Origin: Herbaspirillum sp. WKF16
Lineage (GTDB): Bacteria > Pseudomonadota > Gammaproteobacteria > Burkholderiales > Burkholderiaceae_D
Length of the DNA: 64,000 nt
Direction: 5' to 3'
NCBI RefSeq assembly: GCF_028993615.1
Contig: NZ_CP118632.1
Coordinates: forward strand, 992,001-1,056,000
Within the stretch, counting starts at the first letter, position 1, and each line of letters opens with the position of its first letter. The notes below the pieces were generated by a model. That model did no database searches. It saw nothing but the letters and a program-made list of their open reading frames with translations, and was not told the DNA's origin. The translations under genes were made by a program, and so were the position numbers. Shown here in pieces: positions 43,983-51,825 of the stretch.

Positions 43983-43998
43983 TTGTTAACGCTAACAG
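43983..43998 (+). promoter_or_regulatory. GntR-type operator upstream of edd
   Basis: TTGTTAACGCTAACAG shares the 14-base core TGTTAACGCTAACA with the perfect operator at 32893-32908 and differs only in the outermost bases. It lies 10-25 bases before the edd start codon, where a bound repressor would block transcription start or early elongation. Confidence 0.75.
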
Positions 43999-44008
43999 GA
44001 AACCGACA

Positions 44009-45880
44009 ATGCCTCTCAACGCTACCTTAGCCAGCGTCACCCGACGCATCGCCGAACGTAGCCGTCCCTACCGGACCGCCTACCTCGAACGACTCGAAGC
44101 GGCCCGCCGCAAGGGCGCACAGCGCGGCGCGCTGGCCTGTACCAATCTGGCGCACGGCTTCGCCGCGTTCCCGGCCAACGACAAGTTGAAGCTCAAGGAA
44201 GACAAGGCGCCCTCGCTGGCCATCGTCTCCGCCTACAACGACATGCTCTCGGCGCACCAGCCGTTCGAGCGCTTCCCGCAGATCCTCAAGGAGGCCGCGC
44301 GCGAAGTCGGCGCGGTGGCGCAGTTCGCCGGCGGCACCCCCGCCATGTGCGACGGCGTCACGCAGGGCCAGACCGGCATGGAGATGTCGCTGTTCTCGCG
44401 CGACGCCATCGCCATGGCCGCCGCCATCGCGCTGTCGCACAACATGTTCGACGCCGCCCTGTACCTGGGCGTGTGCGACAAGATCGTGCCGGGCCTGCTG
44501 ATCGGTGCGCTGCACTTCGGCCACCTGCCGGCGGTGTTCGTGCCGGCCGGCCCGATGACCAGCGGCATGAGCAACAGCGACAAGGTCAAGATCCGCCAGC
44601 TCTATACCGCCGGCAAGATCGGCCGCGCCGAGCTGCTGGAGGCCGAGTCCAAGTCCTACCACGGCGCCGGCACCTGCACCTTCTACGGCACCGCCAACAG
44701 CAACCAGATGCTGATGGAAGCGATGGGCCTGCACCTGCCGGGCGCCGCCTTCATCACCCCCAACACGCCGATGCGCGACGCCCTGACCGCGGCCGCCGCC
44801 AAGCAGGCCGCGAAGATCACCGACCTCGGTTCGCAGTACACCCCGGTGGGCCGCATGATCGACGAGAAGGCCATCGTCAACGCCATCGTCGCGCTGCACG
44901 CCACCGGCGGCTCCACCAACCACACGCTGCACCTGGTGGCCATCGCCAAGGCCGCCGGCATCGTGATCGACTGGGACGACTTCGACAAGCTCTCGGCCGT
45001 GGTGCCGCTGGTGACCCGGATCTACCCGAACGGCACCGCGGACGTGAACCACTTCCACGCCGCCGGCGGCACCGGCTTCGTGTTGCGCGAGCTGATCGAT
45101 GCCGGCCTGATGCACGACGACGTCACCACCATCCTCGGCCAGGGCCTGCGCCAGCACTGCAAGGAGCCGATGCTGGAAGCGGAAGGCCGCGACGGCCGTC
45201 CCGGCACCGTGGTCTGGCAGGACGTGCCCGCGAAGAGCGGCGACGACACCGTGCTGGGTACCGTCGCCAAGCCGTTCTCGGCCGATGGCGGCCTCAAGCT
45301 GCTGCAAGGCAACCTGGGCCGCGCCGTGATCAAGATCTCGGCGGTCAAGCACGAGCACCGCGCGGTGCAGGCGCCGGCGGTGGTGTTCCATTCGCAGGAA
45401 GCCTTCATGGCCGCCTTCAAGGCCGGCGAGCTGGACCGCGACTTCGTTGCCGTGATCACCTTCCAGGGGCCGCGCGCCAACGGCATGCCCGAGCTGCACG
45501 CGCTGACCCCGGCGCTGGGCATCCTGCAGGACAAGGGTCGTCACGTCGCGCTGGTCACCGATGGACGCATGTCGGGCGCATCGGGTAAAGTGCCGGCCGC
45601 GATCCACGTCACGCCCGAGGTGCTGGGCGGCGGTCCGCTGGGCCGCGTGCGCGACGGCGACATGATCCGCCTGGACGCCGAAGCCGGTGTGCTGGAAGCG
45701 CTGGTGCCGCAGGACGAATGGGACAAGCGCTCGCAGGACGTGAGCGATTTGTTCGACAATCAGCATGGCATGGGCCGCGAGCTGTTTGCCATGTTCCGTA
45801 ACACCGTCGGTACGGCGGAAGAGGGCGGCGCCACCTTCGGCCTGCCTCCGATCAAGGAAAAAGAGAAAGTAACGGTATGA
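44009..45880 (+). CDS. edd: 6-Phosphogluconate dehydratase
   Basis: A 623-residue IlvD/Edd-family enzyme. Iron-sulfur cluster cysteines are visible at residues 114 (AMCDG), 156 (GVCDK) and 223 ([10 protein letters not shown]). It converts 6-phosphogluconate to KDPG, the first committed step of the Entner-Doudoroff pathway. It starts at ATG 44009 shortly after GAAACCGAC, with AGGAAA as ribosome site, and overlaps eda by 4 bases (ATGA), so the two are translationally coupled. It is the longer, phosphorylated-substrate type, distinct from the 585-residue sugar-acid dehydratase at 3697. Confidence 0.95.
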   Translation: MPLNATLASVTRRIAERSRPYRTAYLERLEAARRKGAQRGALACTNLAHGFAAFPANDKLKLKEDKAPSLAIVSAYNDMLSAHQPFERFPQILKEAAREVGAVAQFAGGTPAMCDGVTQGQTGMEMSLFSRDAIAMAAAIALSHNMFDAALYLGVCDKIVPGLLIGALHFGHLPAVFVPAGPMTSGMSNSDKVKIRQLYTAGKIGRAELLEAESKSYHGAGTCTFYGTANSNQMLMEAMGLHLPGAAFITPNTPMRDALTAAAAKQAAKITDLGSQYTPVGRMIDEKAIVNAIVALHATGGSTNHTLHLVAIAKAAGIVIDWDDFDKLSAVVPLVTRIYPNGTADVNHFHAAGGTGFVLRELIDAGLMHDDVTTILGQGLRQHCKEPMLEAEGRDGRPGTVVWQDVPAKSGDDTVLGTVAKPFSADGGLKLLQGNLGRAVIKISAVKHEHRAVQAPAVVFHSQEAFMAAFKAGELDRDFVAVITFQGPRANGMPELHALTPALGILQDKGRHVALVTDGRMSGASGKVPAAIHVTPEVLGGGPLGRVRDGDMIRLDAEAGVLEALVPQDEWDKRSQDVSDLFDNQHGMGRELFAMFRNTVGTAEEGGATFGLPPIKEKEKVTV

Positions 45881-46506
45881 AGACGACACTGGAAATCATG
45901 CGCGCCTCGCCGGTCATCCCGGTGATCGCGATCGACAAGTTCGAACACGCCATTCCCCTGGCCCGCGCGCTGGTGGCGGGCGGTATCCGCGTGCTGGAGA
46001 TCACGCTGCGCACCGAGCACGGCCTGCCGGCCATCCGCGCCATCGCCGAGTCGGTGCCTGACGCCATCGTCGGCGTGGGCACCCTGACCGCGCCCGAAGA
46101 GTTCGCCGCCTCGCGCGACGCCGGCGCCGTGTTCGGCGTCTCGCCCGGCCTGACCCCGGCGCTGATCGAAGCCGCCAAGCGCAGCGGCCTGCCGCTGCTG
46201 CCGGGCGTGATGACGCCGTCCGAGGTGATGGCCGCGCGCGAAGCGGGCTTCCGCCAGTTGAAGCTGTTCCCGGCGGTGCCGGCCGGCGGCATCGGCATGT
46301 TGAACGGCATCGCCGGCCCCCTGGGCGACGTCGCTTTCTGCCCCACCGGCGGCATTTCGCAAGAGACCGCGCCGCAGTTCCTGGCCTGCAAGAATGTGGT
46401 CTGCGTGGGCGGCTCCTGGCTGACCCCGAAGGCGGCCATCGAAGCCGGCGACTGGGACAAGATCACCGAGCTGGCGAAGGCGGCGAGCGCGTTGAAGAAG
46501 GCTTGA
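45877..46506 (+). CDS. eda: KDPG aldolase
   Basis: A 209-residue class I aldolase. The Schiff-base lysine is Lys129 in RQLKLFPA and the general acid/base Glu41 lies in VLEITLRT. It cleaves KDPG to pyruvate and glyceraldehyde 3-phosphate. Its start overlaps the edd stop. Removing KDPG, it also removes the likely HexR ligand. Confidence 0.95.
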   Translation: MKTTLEIMRASPVIPVIAIDKFEHAIPLARALVAGGIRVLEITLRTEHGLPAIRAIAESVPDAIVGVGTLTAPEEFAASRDAGAVFGVSPGLTPALIEAAKRSGLPLLPGVMTPSEVMAAREAGFRQLKLFPAVPAGGIGMLNGIAGPLGDVAFCPTGGISQETAPQFLACKNVVCVGGSWLTPKAAIEAGDWDKITELAKAASALKKA

Positions 46507-46522
46507 TATTTTTTGGGGGCGC

Positions 46523-46621
46523 CTTCATACGCGGCTTTGTAGCTACTCAGTCCGAACGGATTTCTATCGGATCCAAATGACTTCCGTCCGGACTGAGTAG
46601 CCGCTTCGCGGCGTATCGAAG
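46523..46621. repeat. Dispersed repeat family 2, inverted pair
   Basis: The left arm (46523-46560) ends TAGCTACTCAGTCCGAACGG and the right arm (46583-46621) reads back as its complement, GGACTGAGTAGCCGCTTCGC, GGCGTATCGAAG. The same element occurs inside the block at 18656-19225. The pair could fold into one long hairpin. Confidence 0.75.
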
Positions 46622-46640
46622 ACACACCACCGGCCAACGA

Positions 46641-46676
46641 AAAACGGGCGGCGCCTTGAAGGGCGCCGCCCGTTTT
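46641..46676. terminator. Bidirectional terminator between eda and lgt
   Basis: Fifteen-base arms AAAACGGGCGGCGCC / GGCGCCGCCCGTTTT with a 6-base loop; the A- and T-runs serve both converging genes. Confidence 0.92.
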
Positions 46677-46695
46677 TTCTGCGCTGGGAAAATGC

Positions 46696-47517
46696 CTACC
46701 TGGCCGGCGCCGCCGGCTTGGCCGCCTGCGCATTGCGATAGGCGATCACCAGCAGGACGATGCCCAGCACGATCATCGGCACCGACAGCATCTGCCCGGC
46801 CGAGATGGTGACGCCGGCGAAGTGCACCTCGTAGTCCGGCATGCGGAAGTATTCGGTGAAGAAGCGCGCGCAGCCGTACAAGAGCGAGAACATGCCGGCC
46901 ACCGCCATGCGCGGACGCGGGCGGCGCGCAAAGAACCACAGGATGATGAACAGCAGGATGCCGTCCACCAGCATCTGGTAGATCGGCGAGGGATGGCGCG
47001 GGATGTTGTCGACGTTGGGCCAGATCATGGCCCAGGGCAGCGACGGATCGGCCGGGCGGCCCGGCAACTCGGCGTTGATGAAGTTGCCCAGGCGGCCGGC
47101 GGCGTAGCCCAGCGGCACCATGGGAGCGATGAAGTCCATGATATCCATCAACTGGTGCCCGCGCTTGCGGCCCCAGATCCACATCGCCAGCATCACGCCC
47201 AGGAAGCCGCCATGGAAGGACATGCCGCCTTTCCACACCGCGATCATGTCGGCCGGGTTGGCGAAGTAGTAGGCCGGGTTGTAGAACAGGATCTCGCCCA
47301 GGCGGCCGCCGATGACCACACCCAGCACGCCGTAGAACAGCATGTCGTCCAGGTCTTCCTTCTTCCAGCCGGCGGCGGCGATGTGCGGCTGCCTGATGCG
47401 CAGGCGGCCCAGCAGGATGAACTGGGCGAAGGCCAACAGGTACATCAGGCCGTACCAGTGGACGGCCAGCGGACCGATCTCGACCGCGATCGGGTTGGGC
47501 ATGGGGTGGATCAGCAT
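46696..47517 (-). CDS. lgt: Prolipoprotein diacylglyceryl transferase
   Basis: A 273-residue inner-membrane enzyme with seven likely membrane segments. The family motifs HGGFLG (residues 102-107) and GRLGNFIN (141-148, containing the essential Arg142) are intact. It attaches the diacylglyceryl group to the lipobox cysteine of lipoproteins, the first step of their maturation. The start MLIHPMPNPIAVEIGPLAVHW is standard for betaproteobacteria. It is followed by the shared terminator; the upstream LysR gene is on the same strand, 99 bases away. Confidence 0.94.
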   Translation of the reverse strand: MLIHPMPNPIAVEIGPLAVHWYGLMYLLAFAQFILLGRLRIRQPHIAAAGWKKEDLDDMLFYGVLGVVIGGRLGEILFYNPAYYFANPADMIAVWKGGMSFHGGFLGVMLAMWIWGRKRGHQLMDIMDFIAPMVPLGYAAGRLGNFINAELPGRPADPSLPWAMIWPNVDNIPRHPSPIYQMLVDGILLFIILWFFARRPRPRMAVAGMFSLLYGCARFFTEYFRMPDYEVHFAGVTISAGQMLSVPMIVLGIVLLVIAYRNAQAAKPAAPAR

Positions 47518-47616
47518 GAGTTTGATCTTTCTGTTGTTGGGCTCGTGGCGTTTGGAGCATCCGCGGCCCGGCAAGTTCGGCGTCGCCGCGGATCGGGGAT
47601 TGATGTGTTCAGCGTT

Positions 47617-48528
47617 TCAGGACGCGGGTTCCAGCAGTTCCAGGAAGGCGCGCAGCACGGTGGACTGGCTGTCGCGCCGCCAGGCCAGGCCGGTCTGGAT
47701 TTCCGGCGCGGGATCCGACAGCGCCCGGTAATCCACGCCGGGCCGCTTCAGGTTGGACACCGATTGTGGCACAAGCGCCATTCCCATGCCAGCCGACACC
47801 AGGCCGACGATGGTCTGCATCTGGATCGCTTCCTGGCCGATGTGCGGCGTCACGCCGGCATCGCGAAAGCAGGAAAGGATGGTGTCGTGGAAGGCCGGCG
47901 AGATGCGGCGCGGGAAGATGATCAGCGGCAGCTCGCGCAGGCTCTTGAGCGACACCGGCCCGCGTCCGCGCGCGGCGCCTTCGGGCAGCGCGGCGATCAG
48001 CGGTTCGGACAGCACCGGGCGGCAGTCCAGCACCGCAGCGGCCTTCTCCGGCAGCGGCGGCAGCAGCAGGCCGGCGTCGATCTTGCCCTGCATCAGGTCA
48101 TCGAGCTGGATGTCGGTGGTGGCTTCGCGCAGGTCGATGCGCACCTGCGGGAAGCGCACGCGAAAGCGCTGCAGCAGCGGCGGCAGGATACTGTAGTCGG
48201 CCGTCGAGATGAAGGACAGCGACAGCAAGCCCGAGGCGCCGCTGGCTGCGCGCCGCGCCAGGTCGGGCAGCGCCGCGGCCTGCTGCAGCAGGCGCTGGGC
48301 TTCGGGCAGCAGCGCCAGGCCGGCCGGGGTCAGCGCCACGCTGCGCTTGGTGCGCAGGAACAGCGGCGTGCCCAGCATCTCTTCCAGCGCGGCGATGGCT
48401 TGCGACAGCGGCGGCTGGGTCATGTGCAGGCGGGCGGCGGCGCGGCCGAAATGCTTCTCTTCGGCGACGGCGGCGAAGTAGCGCAGCTGGCGCAGCTCCA
48501 GGCGGCTCTCGGACAGGGATGGAGGCAT
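47617..48528 (-). CDS. LysR-family regulator
   Basis: A 303-residue LysR protein of the BenM/CatR/IlvY-like branch: helix-turn-helix in ELRQLRYFAAVAEEKHFGRA and MTQPPLSQAIAALEE, then a ligand domain with SFISTADYSILPPLL and a C-terminal VSAGMGMALVPQS. I choose the ATG at 48528 for family length. Its target is not apparent: it is neither divergent from an obvious catabolic gene nor in an operon with lgt by function. The cytochrome c gene is divergent, 243 bases away. Confidence 0.82.
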   Translation of the reverse strand: MPPSLSESRLELRQLRYFAAVAEEKHFGRAAARLHMTQPPLSQAIAALEEMLGTPLFLRTKRSVALTPAGLALLPEAQRLLQQAAALPDLARRAASGASGLLSLSFISTADYSILPPLLQRFRVRFPQVRIDLREATTDIQLDDLMQGKIDAGLLLPPLPEKAAAVLDCRPVLSEPLIAALPEGAARGRGPVSLKSLRELPLIIFPRRISPAFHDTILSCFRDAGVTPHIGQEAIQMQTIVGLVSAGMGMALVPQSVSNLKRPGVDYRALSDPAPEIQTGLAWRRDSQSTVLRAFLELLEPAS

Positions 48529-48771
48529 GGATTGATATCGGTTGCGAATGAGTCTGGGGTGAATGATATCTTCGACGCCCACAACCCTGCAAGGCGAGCG
48601 GCCTCGAGCGGCGGCCGCGGCTTTTTCTACATGGGGTTTGATCTATGACAGATATACGAAGGCGCAGATAATGACCGCCGCGGCAAGGCAGGTAGAATAG
48701 GCTCCGCCTGCGGACCTGCGCGCAGCGTTTTCCTGCGCCGTCCGTCGTTCACAGAATGCTGAGGAGCCCCC

Positions 48772-49086
48772 ATGAAATACCTGCTGTTGATCGCCACCCT
48801 GGTCGCCGGATCGGCCATTTCCGCCGAAGTCCTGGCCAACCCGCAGCTGGCGAAGTCCAAGAACTGCATGGCCTGCCACTCGGTCGAGGCCAAGATCGTG
48901 GGTCCCGCCTTCAAGGACGTGGCCAAGAAGTATGCCGGCCAGAAGGACGCCGAAGCCAAGCTGACCCAGAAGGTCTTGAACGGCGGCGGCGGCGTGTGGG
49001 GCGCGGTGCCGATGCCGGCCAACAAGGGCCAGGTCAGCGAGGCCGAGGCGCGCGAGCTGGTGAAGTGGGTGCTGAGCCTGAAGTAA
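48772..49086 (+). CDS. Periplasmic class I cytochrome c (c551/c552 type)
   Basis: A 104-residue protein with a signal peptide of about 22 residues (ending VLA-N) and a single haem site CMACH (Cys32, Cys35, His36). Met81 in VPMPAN is the sixth iron ligand. Size and spacing are those of a c551/c552 electron carrier between the bc1 complex and terminal oxidases or reductases. GAGGAG precedes the ATG. It is a single gene ended by a strong terminator. Confidence 0.92.
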   Translation: MKYLLLIATLVAGSAISAEVLANPQLAKSKNCMACHSVEAKIVGPAFKDVAKKYAGQKDAEAKLTQKVLNGGGGVWGAVPMPANKGQVSEAEARELVKWVLSLK

Positions 49087-49155
49087 GCCGAGGGCTTCTT
49101 GCAGTGCGGCAGCGCGGCGCCGATTGAGCCCCGGCGCCGCCGGTCGATGAGGAGT

Positions 49156-49188
49156 GGAGGAAGCGCATTGCGTTTCCTCCTTTTTTTT
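49156..49188 (+). terminator. Rho-independent terminator after cytochrome c
   Basis: Eleven-base arms GGAGGAAGCGC / GCGTTTCCTCC (one G-T pair), 3-base loop and eight Ts. Confidence 0.9.
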
Positions 49189-49211
49189 GCGCCGCCGATA
49201 TCGCGCGCATC

Positions 49212-50114
49212 TCAGTCTGCCGGTTTTTGCTGGCGTGCGTACTCGTTGCGTTTCATGGAGAGATAGGCTTCGCGGTCCACTTCATGCAACTGGCGCGGGT
49301 ATTGTTCGGTGGCGGCGAACCAAGCGTCCAGGCGTTTCTCCAGGCGCTGGGCCGGCGGCGCCGACAGGCCCGCCAGGTAAGCGTCGATGGCCAGGTAGTA
49401 GCGCATGGTGTTGCGCTCCACCGTGGCGCGCGTGCCGTCCACGTAATGCGGCTGGCCGTCGGCGTCGCGCCGGGTGACGGTGAAGCCGACCTTGTCGCGG
49501 CCTACCGTCATCAGGTAGGCGCGCAGCGCCAGCTTGCTGGCCATGCCGTAGGAATAGGAATAGCTCAGGTGCAGGAAGGAGCGTCCATCGGGCAGCGGGA
49601 TCGCCTCGATCTGGATGCGGTAGTCGCCGGTGTCCAGCGGCCCCTTGTCGGCCTGCATCGAGGATGAGAAATAATTGCCGTCGGCGGCGCCGCTGCGGTA
49701 AGTGAAGTCCACGCGGTAGGTGTCGGACAGGTCCTGCTCGATCTTCTTGCCCACGTGCATGCGCAACCCGGTCTTGCCCTGCGCGGAGGACAGGCGGCAG
49801 TACTTGGTGTTGAGGTGCAGGATCAGGATGTCGCACCAGTTCTCCGGCGAGGCCAGTGCCTCGCGCACCTGCGCGAACGGATAGGCCAGCACGGCGTGGA
49901 TGTCTCCCTTGACGGCGCCCGCGCCTTCGCTGGACTTGAGGTAGAGCGGCCGCTTGAACTGGTTGCCGGCCAGCTCGCCCTGCAACTGCTGGTACTGGCT
50001 CTCGAGCCCGGCCGCGCCGGCCAGCGCGTCAGCGCGCGCGGCCGGCAGGACCGGCAGCGCCAGCAGGATCCATGCGGCAAGCTGAACGGCAAATGAAGTA
50101 AAACGCAGTCGCAA
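49212..50114 (-). CDS. Exported protein of unknown function
   Basis: A 300-residue protein with a clear signal peptide (hydrophobic residues 8-28, cleavage near ARA-D). I do not recognise the family. The mature part has a stretch like a START/SRPBCC-type helix-grip fold (KGDIHAVLAYPFAQVREALASPENWCDIL, given here as a position: residues about 68-96), then alternating strands with many aromatic residues and a charged helical C-terminus. Two cysteines (in WCDI and KYCRL) could form a disulfide. It ends 33 bases before the PLD-type gene upstream on the same strand, so the two may form an operon. Membrane-lipid handling is a guess from that neighbour. Confidence 0.7.
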   Translation of the reverse strand: MRLRFTSFAVQLAAWILLALPVLPAARADALAGAAGLESQYQQLQGELAGNQFKRPLYLKSSEGAGAVKGDIHAVLAYPFAQVREALASPENWCDILILHLNTKYCRLSSAQGKTGLRMHVGKKIEQDLSDTYRVDFTYRSGAADGNYFSSSMQADKGPLDTGDYRIQIEAIPLPDGRSFLHLSYSYSYGMASKLALRAYLMTVGRDKVGFTVTRRDADGQPHYVDGTRATVERNTMRYYLAIDAYLAGLSAPPAQRLEKRLDAWFAATEQYPRQLHEVDREAYLSMKRNEYARQQKPAD

Positions 50115-50147
50115 AAAACTCTCCCTCGCATCCGGTCGTCACGGTCG

Positions 50148-51578
50148 TCACAAGAGGCGCGCCCATACGCTGGCGCCGAACTCCTTCATGCGTTCGCTCA
50201 CCGGGCGCTGCTCCCATTCTTTCAGTGTGATTTCTTTCGAGGCGCCAAGATCCCGGTCGAACATGTTTTTCATCTGCGCGCCGAATTGCGGGCTGAGCAC
50301 CACGGCGTTGATCTCCTGGTTGAACACGAAGCTGCGCCAGTCGAGGTTGGTCGAGCCGACGGTCGACCACACCCCGTCGATGATGGCGGTCTTGGAATGC
50401 AGCAGCGCATCCTGCCGCTCATAGATGCGGATGCCGGCCTCCAGCAGCTCCTGGTAGAACGAGCGCGAGGCGTACAGCACCAGCGACGAGTCGCTCTTGG
50501 AGGGCAGCATCAGGCGCACGTCGACGCCGCGCTTGGCCGCGCCCTTCAATGCCTCGCGCAGCTGCGGGTCGGGCACGAAGTAGGCGTTGGTCAGGTAGAT
50601 GCTCGACTCGGCATGGTGGATGGCCGAGATGAAGGTGGCGTAGATCACGCTGTAGGGATCGTCCGGCGAGCTGCCGATGGCGCGCACGATCTCGCCGCCG
50701 GCCGGCGCCACCTTGGGGAAGTAGTCGTGCTCGCCCAGGTCGGGGCCGCGCTGCTTGTTCCAGGTGTCCACGAACAGCTTCTGGAATTCCAGCGCCACCG
50801 GGCCGTCGATGCGCACCTGGGTGTCGCGCCAGGGGATCTTGTCGCCGTCGTCGTCGACCTGCGGTTTTCTCTTGCGCTTGCCGAACGAGCCGCTGGAATA
50901 GACGCTGCTGATGTTGATGCCGCCGACGAAGGCGGTCTTGCCGTCCACCACCAGCAGCTTGCGGTGGTCGCGCTGGTTCACCGCCCAGTCCTTGCGGGTC
51001 TGGGCCGGGTTGAGCGGGTTGAATTCCAGCACCTTGACGCCGGCGTCCAGCATCGGCTGGAAGAAGGCGCGCGGGGTGTTGAGGGCGCCCACGCTGTCGT
51101 ACATCAGGTTGACCTGTACGCCTTTCTTCTGCATCGCGATCAGCATGTCGGAGAACTGGCGACCGACGTCGTCGTCCTCCATGATGTAGGTTTCCATGTT
51201 GATGTGGTGGCGCGCAGCCTGGATCGCCTGCGTCATCGAGGCGTAGGTGGCGGGGCCGTCGATGAGCAGGGTGACCTTGTTGCCGGTCACCAGCGGCGAG
51301 CCGGTGACGGCGCCTTCCACCGCCAGGTGGCGGTCGAGGATGGTGTTGTCGCCGTTCTGCTGGCGCAGCTTGTCGAGCACGGCCTTGGTCTGCTGCTCGG
51401 AGAGCACGCCGCGGCCGCCCTTCATTTCGATGGTGCGCGCCGACTGGGTGTCCATGTCGGGCACGATGGTGGGCAGCGAGCCGCAGCCTGCCAGCAGCGA
51501 GCAGAGCAGCATCAGCGCTGGCAGCGCCGCATGCATGCGGGTTCGGCTTGTATTTTTTATTGAGGCGAACGTGTTCAT
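50148..51578 (-). CDS. Phospholipase D-like lipoprotein, cardiolipin-synthase-related
   Basis: A 476-residue protein with a signal peptide and lipobox LLAGC (Cys32), then two HKD motifs: His205-x-Lys207-x4-Asp212 and His394-x-Lys396-x4-Asp401, each followed by the usual G/S-x-x-N (FVGGIN, TVGSTN). This is the PLD fold of bacterial cardiolipin synthases and related phosphatidyl transferases, here anchored to a membrane as a lipoprotein. A basic insert (GKRKRKPQVDDDGDK, residues about 233-247) lies between the motifs. The exported unknown follows in the same direction. Confidence 0.83.
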   Translation of the reverse strand: MNTFASIKNTSRTRMHAALPALMLLCSLLAGCGSLPTIVPDMDTQSARTIEMKGGRGVLSEQQTKAVLDKLRQQNGDNTILDRHLAVEGAVTGSPLVTGNKVTLLIDGPATYASMTQAIQAARHHINMETYIMEDDDVGRQFSDMLIAMQKKGVQVNLMYDSVGALNTPRAFFQPMLDAGVKVLEFNPLNPAQTRKDWAVNQRDHRKLLVVDGKTAFVGGINISSVYSSGSFGKRKRKPQVDDDGDKIPWRDTQVRIDGPVALEFQKLFVDTWNKQRGPDLGEHDYFPKVAPAGGEIVRAIGSSPDDPYSVIYATFISAIHHAESSIYLTNAYFVPDPQLREALKGAAKRGVDVRLMLPSKSDSSLVLYASRSFYQELLEAGIRIYERQDALLHSKTAIIDGVWSTVGSTNLDWRSFVFNQEINAVVLSPQFGAQMKNMFDRDLGASKEITLKEWEQRPVSERMKEFGASVWARLL

Positions 51579-51825
51579 GAGCAATCCCGGTTGTGCGCCG
51601 TCGGATCGATGAAATGCAGGGGCGAGCCGATTGTTTTGTGGCGCTGTCCGCCCGAGTATATGCCGCAATTTTTCGCGCCTGCCGCGCCATCGCGCGGAAG
51701 CGGCGAATTCCTACAGGGGAAAGCGGGAGCTGCCTACAGGGGGTGTTGCCGGGACGCCAGCGCGCGGGCGCGGCGCAGGGAGGAAGGCGGATGCGCCGCG
51801 GCGGGCGCATCCGTGCGGCCGGGTG

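Larger units (their letters stand above)
43668..44008. promoter_or_regulatory. Divergent pgi / edd control region
   Basis: This 341-base gap has no gene. It is AT-rich near the edd end and carries two HexR-type sites and one GntR-type site (listed separately). A possible edd -10 box, TAAAAT, lies at 43973-43978, inside the HexR-type site; its -35 region is weak, so activation or derepression is likely to matter. Confidence 0.6.

Noticed and set aside
46523..46676. Small RNA gene between eda and lgt
   Set aside because: The structure is fully explained by an inverted pair of a dispersed repeat and a bidirectional terminator; no promoter is visible.
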